A stretch of DNA of 64,000 bases from Fasciolopsis buskii. Lineage: Eukaryota > Platyhelminthes > Trematoda > Plagiorchiida > Fasciolidae. Below, one piece after another: positions 1 through 14,000 of the stretch. Location of the stretch: NCBI GenBank assembly GCA_008360955.1, contig LUCM01006188.1, positions 513,139-577,138 on the forward strand, in the 5' to 3' direction. The position numbers and the translations under genes were made by a program. The notes under the pieces are model-generated. The model was not told the origin of the DNA. It did no database searches and was given only the letters and a program-made list of their open reading frames with translations. Position 1 is the stretch's first letter. The number at the start of each line of letters is the position of its first letter.

Positions 1-1826
1 CCAGCTGCAAAACATGGCCATCTGGCGAGATGTAACTTCACAAGTAAAAAAGAAGCTATCCACTTCATAATATAGAAGCAATGGTACAAACACAACAAAC
101 GGTGTTTTTTGCCGTTGACTGATTCACTGTTATCCTTGATTCAAACTAGCCGTATGGCGAACGATGGCTAATAATAACTGGGTGTCAGTTTTTTTATGAA
201 TTGATTTCCCAGCTCTCTGCCTTAACAGTTTGGCGATGGATATGGCTGGCCGAAACAGACTCATGTAGTTCATACAGTAGCAAAAAGGGCAAATTCAGTG
301 ACAACGGCAGGCTCTGCCGGAACTGGAACAAAGCCAAGTAAAGCTATTCGTGAGCTGATGGCTGAGAAAATCACTACAACTTCGGCGAACGAATCCAAGA
401 TGACATTAAAATCAGATCCTAAACTAAAAGAATCATTGGCCATCTCAACTCAGGAATTCATTTATGATGCACATAGCGGCACGATTTTTGCATCGTGGTG
501 CAGGTAGCACTCCAAAGAGGAAGAATAAAGCGAGTTAACAGTAGCCAGAAATAAACAGGACTGACTTGAATACAACACGATAATTCACCTATATTGATGT
601 GATTGTCCATGAAAGCAACAGCGTTCTAGACAACTAACCAACAGTGTGTTCTTTCGATTATCAATGGTGATTTGAGCGATAGCTGCATCAGAGTTATTTT
701 TATCCATCTTTTTACTACTAACAAATTACGGAGAAGTGTCTGTGTTTGTCGATAAAATTTGGCCAGTCGCATTTGAAATCAGAACTAGCATTCGAAATAC
801 GATTAGGCCTCAATGTGGGTGATATCTGAATCAACCGTGCTCATTGGAAATGGTGGTTGACGCGAATTAAGCAGACTGCTTACAATGACGTGTTTTTATT
901 TCGTTCATCATCGACGAAGGTTATTGTATTTATTGTTGGGGGAGCTTGAGGATACACTATATGTTACAAAATACACGTATTCTCAGATTCGGTAGCGAAA
1001 CCTCCTAGTAAAATTGAAATACCCTCTTGCTAATAGAATAGTTCGAACAGGCTAAAACTTCTTTTTGGTAGAAAATGATTCAGCGTCCTTTGTAAGACTT
1101 AACACCATTCACTGGTCAATCAGACTTCTCTTTTCCGATTGAAAGTAACCTGTAGCATATAATCCCATTCCTCAAAGAAACGTCTTCTACGACCATAGAA
1201 GACGGTACTTGCATTTGTGGTTCAGTTTCTAGTTTGAATAACAAATATTGGTCTTGTGACCCAAATGATCGATTCCCCAAATCGTGTTGGTCCTAGCCCC
1301 AGCTGTTGGTTTCCATGAGCTTCTGATAGCTGATCTTGGTGTTTAGAGCACACTTTAGTAGCCCCATGAGAGACTATATAACCCAAGCTTGTCTCCGATT
1401 TCTTCTGGATCCCTCGTAAATTCCGTTAGGTTCCTCTAGTGACCTTTACTTCATCTGGCGACTGCTAACTCGTCTTTCAGTTCCAACTGCTCGGCGATCG
1501 AAACCCCAAGAAAATTTCGGCTTTGACCAGTCATTAAATGTTCAGAAATATCTTGTCTGAATCGAAATCTGTTTATCGAAGCGGAGAAACATGAAAAAAA
1601 GGAAACTGGGTTGTTGGCAGCTCACGGGCCGCAGCCACCGCATAGAGCCGACTGAGACTAAACAGTTCCAAATAGTTGTAGAGAGATGATAGCGTCAGTA
1701 TTGCTCCCCGTTTGTTGTTGATAGGCACATACACTTATGTGTCGGTTGATAGAACTGCTGATTACCACTTTGGAAGGATCAAAATGCAAAACAGTGATTT
1801 CATGCTTTGATATTCAGGATTGTCGC
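1..1826. other. Left flank: 3' side of TRAPPC9, no gene recognised
   Basis: Nothing supported. It may hold the rest of the TRAPPC9 C-terminus or its 3' UTR. A minus-strand AATAAA lies at 934-929, about 900 nt past the candidate stop, with no clearer polyadenylation signal seen nearer. The small plus frame at 298-507 shows no family. Confidence 0.5.
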
Positions 1827-2000
1827 CTACGGACAGTAAACTAGATGAACTCCACTCTTAAGAGCGTCATCCAAGCTCAAACCACCAGAAATGCTTGACC
1901 AAATACCAAAAACGAACGAATTTTGTCGCTCGACCACTTGGGTGTAGAAACGCTTGGTAGGTTCCACTCGGACCGGGACTCTGCCGTCTTGGTTGACCCA
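1827..2000 (-). CDS. TRAPPC9: Possible last TRAPPC9 exon (frame uncertain)
   Basis: It follows exon P by about 220 bp. The strong acceptor (ttgttcag, exon start 2,000) with phase 1 gives GQPRRQSPGPSGTYQAFLHP and stops at 1,867-1,869. A second acceptor 13 nt on (accaag, start 1,987) gives DGRVPVRVEPTKRFYTQVVE then SLDDALKSGVHLVYC, stopping at 1,827-1,829. The second reads more like the family's C-terminal strands (GDPVRLEVRLTNRS; YLDAVQPSG) but is short of the usual end. A donor at TCC|GTAGGC near 1,832 and a further exon are also possible. Confidence 0.42.
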   Translation of the reverse strand, partial: WVNQDGRVPVRVEPTKRFYTQVVERQNSFVFGIWSSISGGLSLDDALKSGVHLVYCP

Positions 2001-5000
2001 CTGAACAATACAAAATAAATACAAACGCAATTAAATTGAAACCAAGAATCTGTTGCCGAGCCAACATTAAGTATTTACAAAAATGCAACTGATCATGTGC
2101 CAATCTGAAGTCGGTCAAAAAAGAGGCTTTTGCAAATCCGTTCTTTTAAATCACATTATGACACGACATGAGAAAAAAAGTAAGAGAGAAAACAAAAAGC
2201 ACGTCAGCAACCACCTTACTCACCCAGACGAATATTGTGACACCACATAAGTCCAGCAATAGATCCTGGATTGGACAAAATATTTCCGTACCAGAATTTT
2301 GGGATCGATGGGGACCTGGGCACAATCATATCCGCCGATCCGGATCTTTCAGGAGCAACTGGTTCCGGCACGTGAGCGGAGAGAATGAAACGACCAAATC
2401 GATAGAACCGTGGATCTGGTAGCGCGGTGTTTGCGCGAACTGTCTGACTGTCTGCGTTCATTATGCCACGCGTGTCGGAGAGCGATTTTCGACCATGTAA
2501 ATATGACTTCCAGGATATCTGATCCCAGCACGCAGCAAGAAGAAACGAACAGAATGGTCACACTCAATAATAAAACTATTAAATTCATCCACGTTAGAAG
2601 TTGGGAAGAGAATGGCTCGCCAAGACAACTCATTATGACGTACAAAAACTATGAGCAGATTGTGCTTGGAACTTCAGGCCTGTCACTAGTCAAACTTGTT
2701 ACCAGTACTCTACTATCAGCCAGCTAATTCTCATGTGCGATGTCCTCTCCTACCTACGTCTTCGTGTCGGTCTTATGGTGCACAAAAATAGGACTGACAA
2801 TGGTAATCAAACAAGATATATTTTTGGGGATATCGAAAACAAGGTCACTCATGATACCACACCGTAAACCGTCCCCACGAAACCTGATGAGAATACCGAC
2901 TCCAGCCAGAAAATCAGCTGATCAACACCGGGTAGAAACTACATGAGCATGCTTACTTAGAAACTCATGGTCCGGCCGTTGTCCAATAATCAATCCCTGC
3001 CTTGACCTTGCACACGGATTATTTATCGTTCGGCACGAAACCTTTCCCGGAACAAGACATCCACTAACTCGGAAGGTGAACACATAAGAAGGAAAAAGTA
3101 TACAACACATCCCATGGCTACTTATCTTTATTCACTTTGCATTCAAATTATATTTACATAAACGTTATTCGTTCAATCGATTGTGGTCGTGATTTAGTAG
3201 CCTATGACAATCGACTAGTAGTGACAGCTTAGGGAACGGCAAGTAAACCTTTCCGGTGTACGCATACTGCATCAGATCACACCACGACTCAGATTTTGTG
3301 CCAAAGAAGAGCCTGAGTAACACAATTATTTGTTAATTCGTACATCAAAGACGTCTTGGTAACTTTGTAAAAAGCGATCATATCAATCGTTAAAAGAGTA
3401 GCCAGCCGAAAAAAACTATTGAATTTTGTACATCTCAATCACATGCAAAACACAAACGCCGCTATACAGTTCCGTTGTTAACCGGTGCGCTAATATGCCT
3501 TCATTGCGGTTTCCGGTTTTCTTCAAAACATTAGGAAATATGGCGATTCGGAATTACTTGTAAGTTCAGGTCATTCGCAGAGCAACCAGGAACGCATTAG
3601 CCCACCTGACATTCGTAGAACTTGGTTCAACATACTCTTTCCTCTAATCCACGTTTTTCTCGACTCTGATTAAGATGCTGATTTTTTGTTACCATACCTT
3701 TACAAATCCTTCCGTATGATATGAGACGGGTATCTCAGGCTCCGAAATGGCTACTTGTCCTAAACGCCCACAGAAATCACCCCTCTCAGATGGCTTCCAC
3801 CTTCTCACCGCTTCCTCGCTACCGGAGTGAAAGGACAAAGATGACTGCTCGCCGCAAACCACCGAGTTGAACGATCCTTAACATATAATCTGAGGAAAAG
3901 GCTACGCTCTGATTACAAATCAGCCACGAGTGGCATACAAAGCATGCAACATCGCACTCATCTGCGTTTGTGGTAAAGGCGTGTACTGGAAGCCGGGAAG
4001 CCAGGTATCGCTAAAACATGTGTGAACAGAGAAATCAGCCCCGACGTCCAATGGGTTGCGAGAAACTCACACCGTTCTATTGTTTTATAGATCAGTAAGA
4101 AAATCGCTGGGGTGGGACTCCCTAAATTAGCTATCTACGTCGTTTTAGGTAACCGGATAGTCTCAGCTCCACGAGCGAACCGCAGACCTCAATGAATACC
4201 TAGGGATGCGAACGAACAGTATGGAAGAGCTGTTAATACATAAGCAAACACTATCCAAACGCCCCCGTCACACATAATCCTTATACGTGTTTTGTTTTGA
4301 ACGCTAGGACTCACGTGTTTATTCAAATTCACACGCGTGTAATTGCGTACGTGCTTCCTTTCATGTTTGCAAACGAACCTGCGGCTATTAATATGATTAG
4401 CTATTGCTAATAAAAATAATTACTAACCCAACATGTGTTCCATATTTTATCATAACGTTACCGTAAGCAACGGAATAAACATTCCAAAAATGTTTCTGAA
4501 GGTACTTTCGGGTGGTTATCCGGACGTACTTTCAAGTTGAAATAATAAAGTAGAAGAACAAGATAATTAACTGACCTCGATATTCGACTCGATTGCGTGG
4601 ATAAACCAGGCTGTGTTTGTGGGAATCGGAAGACCGATTTCATCGGTTCTCAATCGGGTTCGATCTACCAGACTGATTGGCCGATCCGAAAGTATCGCAT
4701 CGCTCATCGCATCCAGACCGAGGGCGACACAGTGGTAGAGGCAAACCTCATCTTTGATCGGCTCTTCAAACTGTTCCATCAAACCGTATTGTTCTGTCCC
4801 AAGCGAAGAGCTGGACACCACCGATTCGCTGCGGAAAAAGCTGACCGGCTGAGCCGGAACTCCAGACGGTGGGCTGTTCACATCTCGTGGGCGTGGACTG
4901 CTCTCAGTCAACATAGTCCAAGGGGTACTCAATCGAGCCGGTTCCCGACTGGTTGAATGACTGCGCCAGGCGGTGCGTAATTCAACCTCAACACGGTACT

Positions 5001-8000
5001 GTGGTCCGGTGGACCGAACCGGCTTAAATAAGGGAAGTAAGTAAATGGAAGAAAAAAGCTGTGATAAGAGCGACCATCTGGGAAATGGATTAAATCGCTC
5101 GAGTTTCATAGCGAAGATAACGGTGTAAATAATTTTGATCACAACAAATAGATAGCGCATTTTTTGGAAGGTCTTAACCCAGGAACTAACAGTCGAATAT
5201 ATCCAGCAGTGAAAGTGTACGCAAAGAGAAATCATCAATAAAAGTATACATTTTCTCGGATGAATTTTCATCTACCGAACGGTTGCCGCAGGTTGACAAA
5301 AATATGTATCCGCAAGTCATAGACATGTTATACAATTAGTTAGACAGACCCAGACATAGTTAAATCACCTGACCTCTATAATCAGGTACAAATTAAATTC
5401 GAATATCTAGTTTTAAATGGGCAATGGTTTCGTCTAGCCCTAAAATCACGTTTTCAAATCTAGCGCAACCAGTCAATCTTTTCTAATGTGGCTTAGATCC
5501 CGGTCCGCTTGGTCAAGGGAGAACAAATCGAATGACCCCAGGCCATTTAAAACGTCCTTGTTGACCTGTTATGGTTAGAAATCATACATAGATTTGTGTC
5601 AGGCATAGCCTAGCTCTGTGCGTAGGTACCCGGCTCCCTGTTTCCTGCGTCTCCGCTCTTCTGATTTGCCAGTTTTGCATGCCTTCAGAGCGTTACATCC
5701 CGATCATACCACTGCGTGGGTTGGTACTACTCCTAACGTATCGATTATTATTGCTTCTCTTCAGACAGTTGGTTTGGTTCCAGCAAACATGGCCATATCG
5801 CCTTAAAGGGCGAGTTAGTCGCCTTTGCTCACCAATCAATTGGGTGGTTAACCTTGTAGTCCAAACGTGGCCATTTCTGTTATCCATTTGTGCGTTCGGT
5901 GGTGGTCTGACTGACTCGATGTTTTCGCCTCTGAATCTGTGTTCCATTGGCGGGATAAAACGAAGAACCTACACACTCTGTGTTTCGGTAAGCTTCGTCA
6001 TTCTGACAAAAAAAGTTGCCGGGAATCACTGCAGTTTAACATTATACTCCTAGTACTAAAACCTAATTCTGGCGCTGGATAGACCTACGAATGCAGAAGG
6101 TCCGTGACACGAACAAGTGTGGAGGAGGTACGGCAATGATATGTTGGTTGCTTTAACATAAAGGACCGAATGCCGCTCATTAGGCATGTCCATCTGGTAC
6201 TTCCCCGTTCAACCAACTCTACACTTGTACACTCCAATATTGATCTAAGCACTGAAATCTAATTTGAATCGTTGTGGTAGTTCAAAAATGGACTCTACCG
6301 ATGCAAATCTCTAGTGATCCAAATGAAATTCTACTGCCAAGACCATAAATCAATGCAGTAAAGTTTGATTATACATACAACACAAAAAATGACCTCCACC
6401 CCCCCCCCCCCAAAAAAAAAAGAAATCGAATGTCTAACTTCTGTGGTAACTTCGATCGCACTCATTAATGTGACAATTATGAGAATACCAGCGAAAAGAA
6501 ACCTGATGACTAATATACCGTCGGAGAACCAATGTATGGGTCAGTGTATCGCATTTTCGCTCTGGCGGTAGTAGCAGCCCCAATTCTTAAGACGTTAAAT
6601 ATCAGCCAACCTGCAAATCTTACTTGTAGTTCGTCTCAAACGTTTATCAGGGCATTTTAAAACCCGGATGGTGGATGTTTTCTCGGCAGCATAATCTTCA
6701 TTTTTAAGTGGTCTCATATTTCCATAGGAACTCAAATCCGGAAACCCAGAGGCCCATAGAAGCGATCTTCTCGGGTCGGCGTTTTGTTAAGGGTTTCCGC
6801 TCGATGGAGACAAGTTATTTTTGAGTGCTAACGATTCGATTTAGTGGTTTTGCAATTACATTATCTTCCATTTTCAAAGATTTTATTTTGTCACCCGCTC
6901 ACCTCCCAAGAAGGTACTCAATCTCCGTCCTCCTCCTGCAGATGAACCCTTACTCTCAAATTTATTCTATAGGACTGTATTGTTTCGACAACGGATCGCT
7001 TAAATATTTTTTACTTTCGGTATTTCAATGGGCTTCCAGATGGTTTTTCTTTGAACCGATCGTTTTTGAACTGTGTCGAAGTTTTGTTAAGGGCCTATGG
7101 ATTGTTCTTCAACCACAGGTACACAGTCGAATGCCTGAAAAACTGCGTGATAGCCTTCTCACTCAAGCAACATATGATGTCTCAATGTCAATGCCACTGG
7201 TACCAATCGTTTAGCGATTGGAGAATACCATATGGCACCGAAAGCAACGGGTCAAAATCACATGATGCAAAGGGCGGGAACTACGTCCGAGCGTATTTGG
7301 TAAGATCGATGGGGCTTCGGCAGTTGGATAGGGGAGGACATCTTTTGGAGATATGTTTACTTGCTGATTTTGCCCTGATTCATGGAAGGCATTCGGAATA
7401 CATTCTATATCCGATCAGATGAAATATTTTGGAATCGGAACGAAGAGCAACTTACCCGAGGTACCAGACTTTGAGGCATTCGTGCACGCAAAGTGCAATA
7501 GAAAAATGATTTGGACTGTAAATCCCCGTGCCAAGTATCGGCATCATCCGGGTCTGGATGGGGTTTGACATTTCGTTTATCACTACTTTGACTGTTCTCT
7601 AACAGTTCCGTGTCATCATCGAACGGTTCATCTCGGAACAAAATTTGTGGATGGTATAACATTAAGGGGGCGTGTTTCGAGGAGAGCAAATTCAGTTGTA
7701 TCCCGAGCCGAACTCGTCGTGCCCAGATCGAGGTCGAAGATGATGCAGCTGTTGTCGCCGCTGCCCTGGTAGGCACATCCAACGCATATTCGATCTCGAA
7801 CTCCACTGATATCTTTTTCGAATTACGCAAATTTAGTCCGGCTTCACCGCTCAACTGCGTCGGGCCATCATTGGTGGTTAATATGTAGGCCACACGATCC
7901 CAAAACCGATCCGAATGGAACCGGAGCCAGATTAGGCCACATTCAGTTGCACAAATCGGTTCCAATGTAATGTCACTCGAATCGGCGGCGCTAGAAATAT

Positions 8001-11000
8001 GCGACTTGGGAACTTCGTCATTTCGAATAGGCAAAGGTAGCTGAAAGGACCAACGTGGAAGATCGGACTCTTGGTGAATCGTCTTAACAGAATCAGTAAA
8101 AATTTATCTGATGAAGACAAATAAACCGTCGAAAATTCATGTCATTTCAGACAGAAAATTCACCAAGGTGCTGTATTCACTATTTTACCCGTGGCTTCCC
8201 TATCGTAACTGGGTCTATCGGTCTTTCCGATTGGTATCTCCTACTGTTATTCCTGTTATTGTGCAGTGCATTGGAACTACCGGGAAGCGTTTGAAAGCAA
8301 TATTGGTTATCACCAAGAGGACAATCCCACTACACATGTCTGGGTGGTCCGCACTGCAAACAGGACTCATGAGATCTGTGGGACAAAATAACAAGCTGCT
8401 TTCGAAGAGAAATTGGGAATGTGGCATTCATAATGTCGACACGGTTTTGCTATCAAGTTATCTATTCTAATTTTGTGCAGAAGCATCTCGGAGCCAAGGG
8501 ACTGTCTCCAAGCGACAATACTGAAGTAAACCAGTACCAGAATGTTTAGAGCTTAGGGCCGTATGACGCTCAAAGTTGCGGATAGTGAAACGACCATTAA
8601 AGTGATGCTTGGCAGTTTCTACAGTGAACTTGGGCAATCGGCAACATTGGCTCAGTTATAGATATTCGCCCGGCAAGCAGTCTCCCCATAAATCGTCACA
8701 ACAGTCCATTGATAGCACCGCAACGTCGCAGGTGTACCCGGAACCAAATAAGATCGTGGCCGCTTATCTCCTTTTGCGACAGCGTATTGTCCGTGGTGCT
8801 TGAACCATACCCGGTTGTCGAGCCTATTGGAAGCCCCGAGGAGTACGGATCTCTCGATCAAAAAGTGTGTGAGTCGCCAGCTTAAGATTTACTAAACATC
8901 TATTCCGGCACTACCTCGCAGTCTAGGTCTTCTGTCCACCGGTCGGTGGTCTGACCGTTTAAGACAATCCGCTGATTCAATCTAAGAAGCCGAGTGAAAA
9001 AACGATGGTGATGGGGAGAAGAAGGGAAAGCATACATGACTTTGCACAAATGAGATAAGCTAAAGGTTACTTCACTTCTCATTCTCTCTTCCTGTTCACA
9101 TCTTTCAACATAAATACGGTGGTTTTGAGTTTTTAAGCGGGACTATCCTAGATATAACCGTAAATGCATCCGTACAGTTTCTAAAGTAGATACGTCACGT
9201 CCCTACCTTTTCACGGATCTCATCCAATCCAGAACACTCCACAATGTCAGCAACGGTCAGGTGAAGTTTGTTGAGCATCTCTTTTGTCGTTTCCGTAGAC
9301 CGGAAGCATACACGGAGGACGTTCAAACAACGTATCGCAGCAGGGGAGACGAGTGGTGGCAAATAGGCCTCGTCGCGAACGAAAATTTGCAACGGCATCC
9401 AACGTTGTTCGTACGGGTAGAGAGATATTTCAGACTGTAAACAAAGAAGAACACAACATAGGAATTTAAGTGTTGTGAATTTCATGCTCAGCAGTGATGT
9501 TAACGGTTGAAGACACACTAACGAATCCAAAGTGGCACCGGATACAGTATTGATCGTCAACAGTCTGCCCGCATGTTTTGGTTCTCTTTGGTCTCTTCTG
9601 CTATCAATCAACAACTGTCAACCTGACTTGATTTCAATTCGGCACAGTTCAGAATATGATTCACAATCCAAAGGCTGAATGCCAAGAACATAGACAATTA
9701 TGACGGTATTATAGTGATTTCATACGGTGGGAACATTGCCTCATCCACGTACGCAGAATATGGGCATTAAACCTGAACCTCGTCCTGTGCGGAATCATCA
9801 GATAGGGAAAATTGATCTCACTATGGGTGGAACTTGCTCAATGAATTACGACGAAAGGCAAAATTAAACGTTATTAATCTTCTTATACAGCATCTGTATC
9901 AGAAAATGAAGTAATTACCTTGACAAGCTGGACAAAATGGACAAACCAATGCTTTAGATTCCGATAGTTTAGATTTAATATTTGCGATTGGAAACGATCT
10001 ATCAACAACCGATACGATATTACCCAAACTTGACACCTCTTTCTTCTCTCTTTATAACGTGTTTGGATCAGGCGTGTGGTGGAAGGGGTGTGTTCCAAAG
10101 CCACCAAAGCTCATTGCACGCGGAACGTAACCAGCAACAATAACCGTGACGATAAGATCATGTATGGTAACGAGCGGGGCGACGACAAGCTGCCACCTAC
10201 CACCAAAGTGACCGGCGGATCTGCGATTCGAACCTCTATGTTTTCTTTTCTTTTTTTTTGGGGGGGGGGGCAGAGGCTTAATCCATTTGGTTACCGCTAG
10301 ACACTTTCTGTGATCGGCAATGGTCAATCGAATTAAGCGCATATCATTCCAAAAAGATCGGTTATTCGATTGGTAGACCCGCCACCCGTTCTGAAGGTAG
10401 GTATCGATTCGCTGACGTTCGTATCCAATCACCAAGACCCCATCTGCTTATCCGCTCGTCGTTCGTTGTTAAACGAGATATTCGCCAGATAGATGAGGAG
10501 CGTTCGTGTCAGATTTATCGGGAGGAAGTTTAACAGAAATGAACTCGGAAAACCAGTTGACTGGGCTTTCATTTTATTAGCTGGTTCTAGGAAGCTAAGC
10601 TTGGTTGGCGAATTCTGCACGAGATACGAGAGCATGTAAGACTGTGGTTTTTGACCGCCGAGTGGTGACATTTGGATCTACCTCATGATTATTTGATGTG
10701 ATAGACTAACTAAATCTGAATGCTCATATTCGTGTCCGGCGGGTTGCCAGTAAAGAACCCGGTTTGGAATCGGATTGTGAATCAGTTCATATAGATCCTC
10801 ATGGGGAACTAGACTTCTACATGAAAGAAGTTGGTATCGTTCAGATGTTCTTTTTACCTTGAAATATATTGATGTCATCCCGGGATTTTTTTCATGCTCC
10901 GAATGAGTTATGAATTGCACAACTACACCAGAGAGATGAATGCAAATTTTTCATCTTTTTCAACTTTTATCAACACTCTGGACCAGAAGCCTGTATTGTT

Positions 11001-14000
11001 CAATCCATCAGATGACAAGTGATGGAAGGTCGACATGACCGAAACGGTAGGTAAAAATAAAAACTTCAAAATCACGTCAATAAACCTCCACTGTACGTGA
11101 AAAATAATCCGTATAAAGATGGAGTTATATTGCTATTCAGAACCTCTGCAACCGACATTCTTCGTCAACTTATGAAAACATGAAAAAGTGGAAAAAATGT
11201 TCACACTTACCACTGCTGCAACTCGCTTAGACCACTGGGCTGACTGAGGAGCACGAAAGGCGGGCGGTTGAACCGAATGTACTAGTATTGCAGAGGGCGA
11301 CTGAGGAGTGTTTCTGCCCAACGCTGGTGTGGTGAGCTCAGGCAGGAATGCAGCAGCTTCCTCGAACGTGAACGCTGAGCGCACCACTCCGGGAAACAGA
11401 CTGAGACGAGGCATGGCTGGACGAAGTCGGATTGCTGGTAAAACATTGAACAGATGACTGGCAAGTACCAGGCTGGGATGGTGCTCCGTAAAAGAAGTGG
11501 AGGATTCCAATGGCGATGGCCCAGCGCTGGAGGCGCTGTGAGGAACTGTCAGGAGGGATTCGATCCCGCTATTCACAGAGGATCGAAGTAAAGAGATTCC
11601 GGAGGTGGCTGACGAGGAACAATTGCTCAGACGGTGTTCTCGATTGGATAAAATAAACTCTTGACTCTGAGATACCGCGGGCTCAGAACCTCGTTCCGTG
11701 CACACCGAATTTGGTCTAAGGCAGACGTGCATTCCTCCGAAATCCACTAGTCGATATGTGAAAGCACTCAAGCGAAACTGTACGTTGTGAAGGGACAAAG
11801 ATAAAAAGCACTGGGGTTGAGTGTAATTGGTTCGCGAAACGGTACTTTTGTCAACGAATGCCATGCAACTTAGTGTCGTAGTGATAAAATCACTTTCTCT
11901 GACCAAAAGGAACATTACGTTACACAAATTGCGAAGCAGGATACATGGTGTTCCGCAAACAGACCTCGAAGATAATAAATTAATGTAACATGATGGGGAA
12001 AAAAACTAGCATATGAACTTTTACTTATACAACATGAAAGAACAATGTCATGGCGCAAACTAAAATACCGTGACTATTCAACCAATATAGAGGTAACAAA
12101 CCGGACAACATAAAAATTTGGCATAGATTTTGCCACGGGTAATTGGTTCCGCCTATTTCAGTTTACTATATCACCAGAATGTGCATCCAAATGCTCAAAG
12201 CGTAATAGCGGTGACTTGTGAACTTAAGATGATTTAATTAGGGCATTTTTTAGAGAACTAGAAACTTTTGCGACGATTAAATTTAATCTATTTGTAATAG
12301 TTCGCTACAATACAAGAAACTTGGATGAAATTCGGCTTTACTGATATGAATGTGCTTCCTACTCGGTGCCGACAACTGAAATATTTGTGATTGGCATAAG
12401 CGCTCGACGTGTAAAGATCTATGGCGGGCATGGTCGTATGGTTCGATGACAACATACATGTAAGGCTAATTCTCGAAATACGAGACGATCAAAAGCCCCA
12501 ACGGACCGATATAGTTTCACTTCTAAATCCGCGGACATTTCTAGAGATAAATTGATGGACGGTATCGTAAAAACATCTTTTGATATGCTTTACTTTTTTT
12601 GAGGGTAAGTCATACTTCGCACACGACTAAAAGTTTGAAGTGACTGAGTCCTCAGATAGGAGATTCGTCTAGGTCATCGACAACACAGGTGAATTGAAAA
12701 TGAATACGATGGCAAATGGTGTGTCCACTGGTCGGTATGCACAAACAGCAAAACTGTAGGGCACCGGTGGGTCTCCAAATTGTGGACTAAGGGACGGCTA
12801 TCGCATTGGTGGTTAGTTGTGGTTAAAAGTCAAATCCATGGACCAAGCGGCCAAGGAGAAGCAGTGACGGTGTCGCGAACGTGGAGAATTTTCATTTGGC
12901 AAACATTTTCTCTTCACAATACGGTTACCAATGCAAAAAATGTGTTGTCAGGACCAACGATCCGTTCAGTCTGTATTAAGGAGCTTCATACTTTTTTTTA
13001 GCTTGACCCCACTAGATATACGTGAGTTCTTTTCAGGCGTCCAAGGTCCTCATCCATGTCGGTGAAAACCACTAACAGGACAGGAGTGCCCTAAAAGAAG
13101 TTAACAACGTTAGCATGTTTCAGAATGCATCGGGCCTTTTGTTCAGGACATAGAAGGTCGCACAGAAACATGTTCAAATCTTAACGAGGGTACTGGTGAG
13201 TGCAATACACATACCCAACTAACACGGTTAAGTCTTCCCATGTAAGCGCATCAAATTGGGACATCCCACAGTGTCTATGAGACGACTGCCATAAATGCGG
13301 TACGATGCGCTTACCCATATCAACTGATGGAGATGGATAGGAGCACTTCGGATAAAAGTATCCCAGTAATTTCGTAGTAGTACTTATGCGCGTGGTAGTG
13401 CATCCAAGGTTATATTGGTGTATGGCCGCTGGAGACCACCTAGGATCGCTCGATTCAGCAGGCTACTTGTACGATTTAAATCGGAACGAAACGCATGGTT
13501 CCAAATACCTCATTTGGCTGAGGTACTCATCTTTTTTGATATCGTTATTACCTGGATCCCGACTATTTTTCTACGCGACATGGTAACGCTGCGTTGATCG
13601 AAGTTATCAACATGGAAAGTAAAATGTTAGAGCACGACAGAAACTGTCTTCAAAAGCTTACGTGGAACGAATATGTGGGCATTGAAAAAACAGCTCAACA
13701 GAGCCAAAGCATAAGACGAGTGTAGCATTACACGAGGCAGTTCGATTACTTACCATGGGTCTGATATCATCCAGAGCGGATTCAACAGCCTGCATTTCAC
13801 TCATTGGAATGAATGTAAACACCAGACGAATCCTACTTTTGGAGGCCGGTATGGTACAGCTCAAGCTTTGGTTTCGGCGTCTCCAGGCCGACTGTAAAGT
13901 GGCATGTGGATATCTAACATGATCCTCGGCGGTCTCCAACAGGCATGCCTCGTTCAAAGCAACCGTAAACGAGCTCTGCGTAAATGTATGGAATTAGATA

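Noticed and set aside
2885..2930. CTGATGAG followed by AGAAAA, possible hammerhead ribozyme
   Set aside because: The flanking arms do not pair to form stems I-III, and the GAAA spacing is wrong.
4597..4956. 119-codon plus-strand frame
   Set aside because: It is the antisense shadow of TRAPPC9 exon O.
8111..8470. 119-codon open frame on the plus strand in intron M-N
   Set aside because: No family motif; it is flanked by TRAPPC9 exons on the other strand and lacks supporting features.
10429..10920. Two protein-like minus-strand frames considered as TRAPPC9 exons
   Set aside because: Exon L ends and exon M begins in phase 0, and the joined residues match the family. The frames contain stops between them and match no family I know.
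11778..11927. Extension of exon L to an upstream start codon
   Set aside because: A strong pyrimidine tract and acceptor at 11,778-11,779, together with in-phase joining from exon K, show that the extension is intron.
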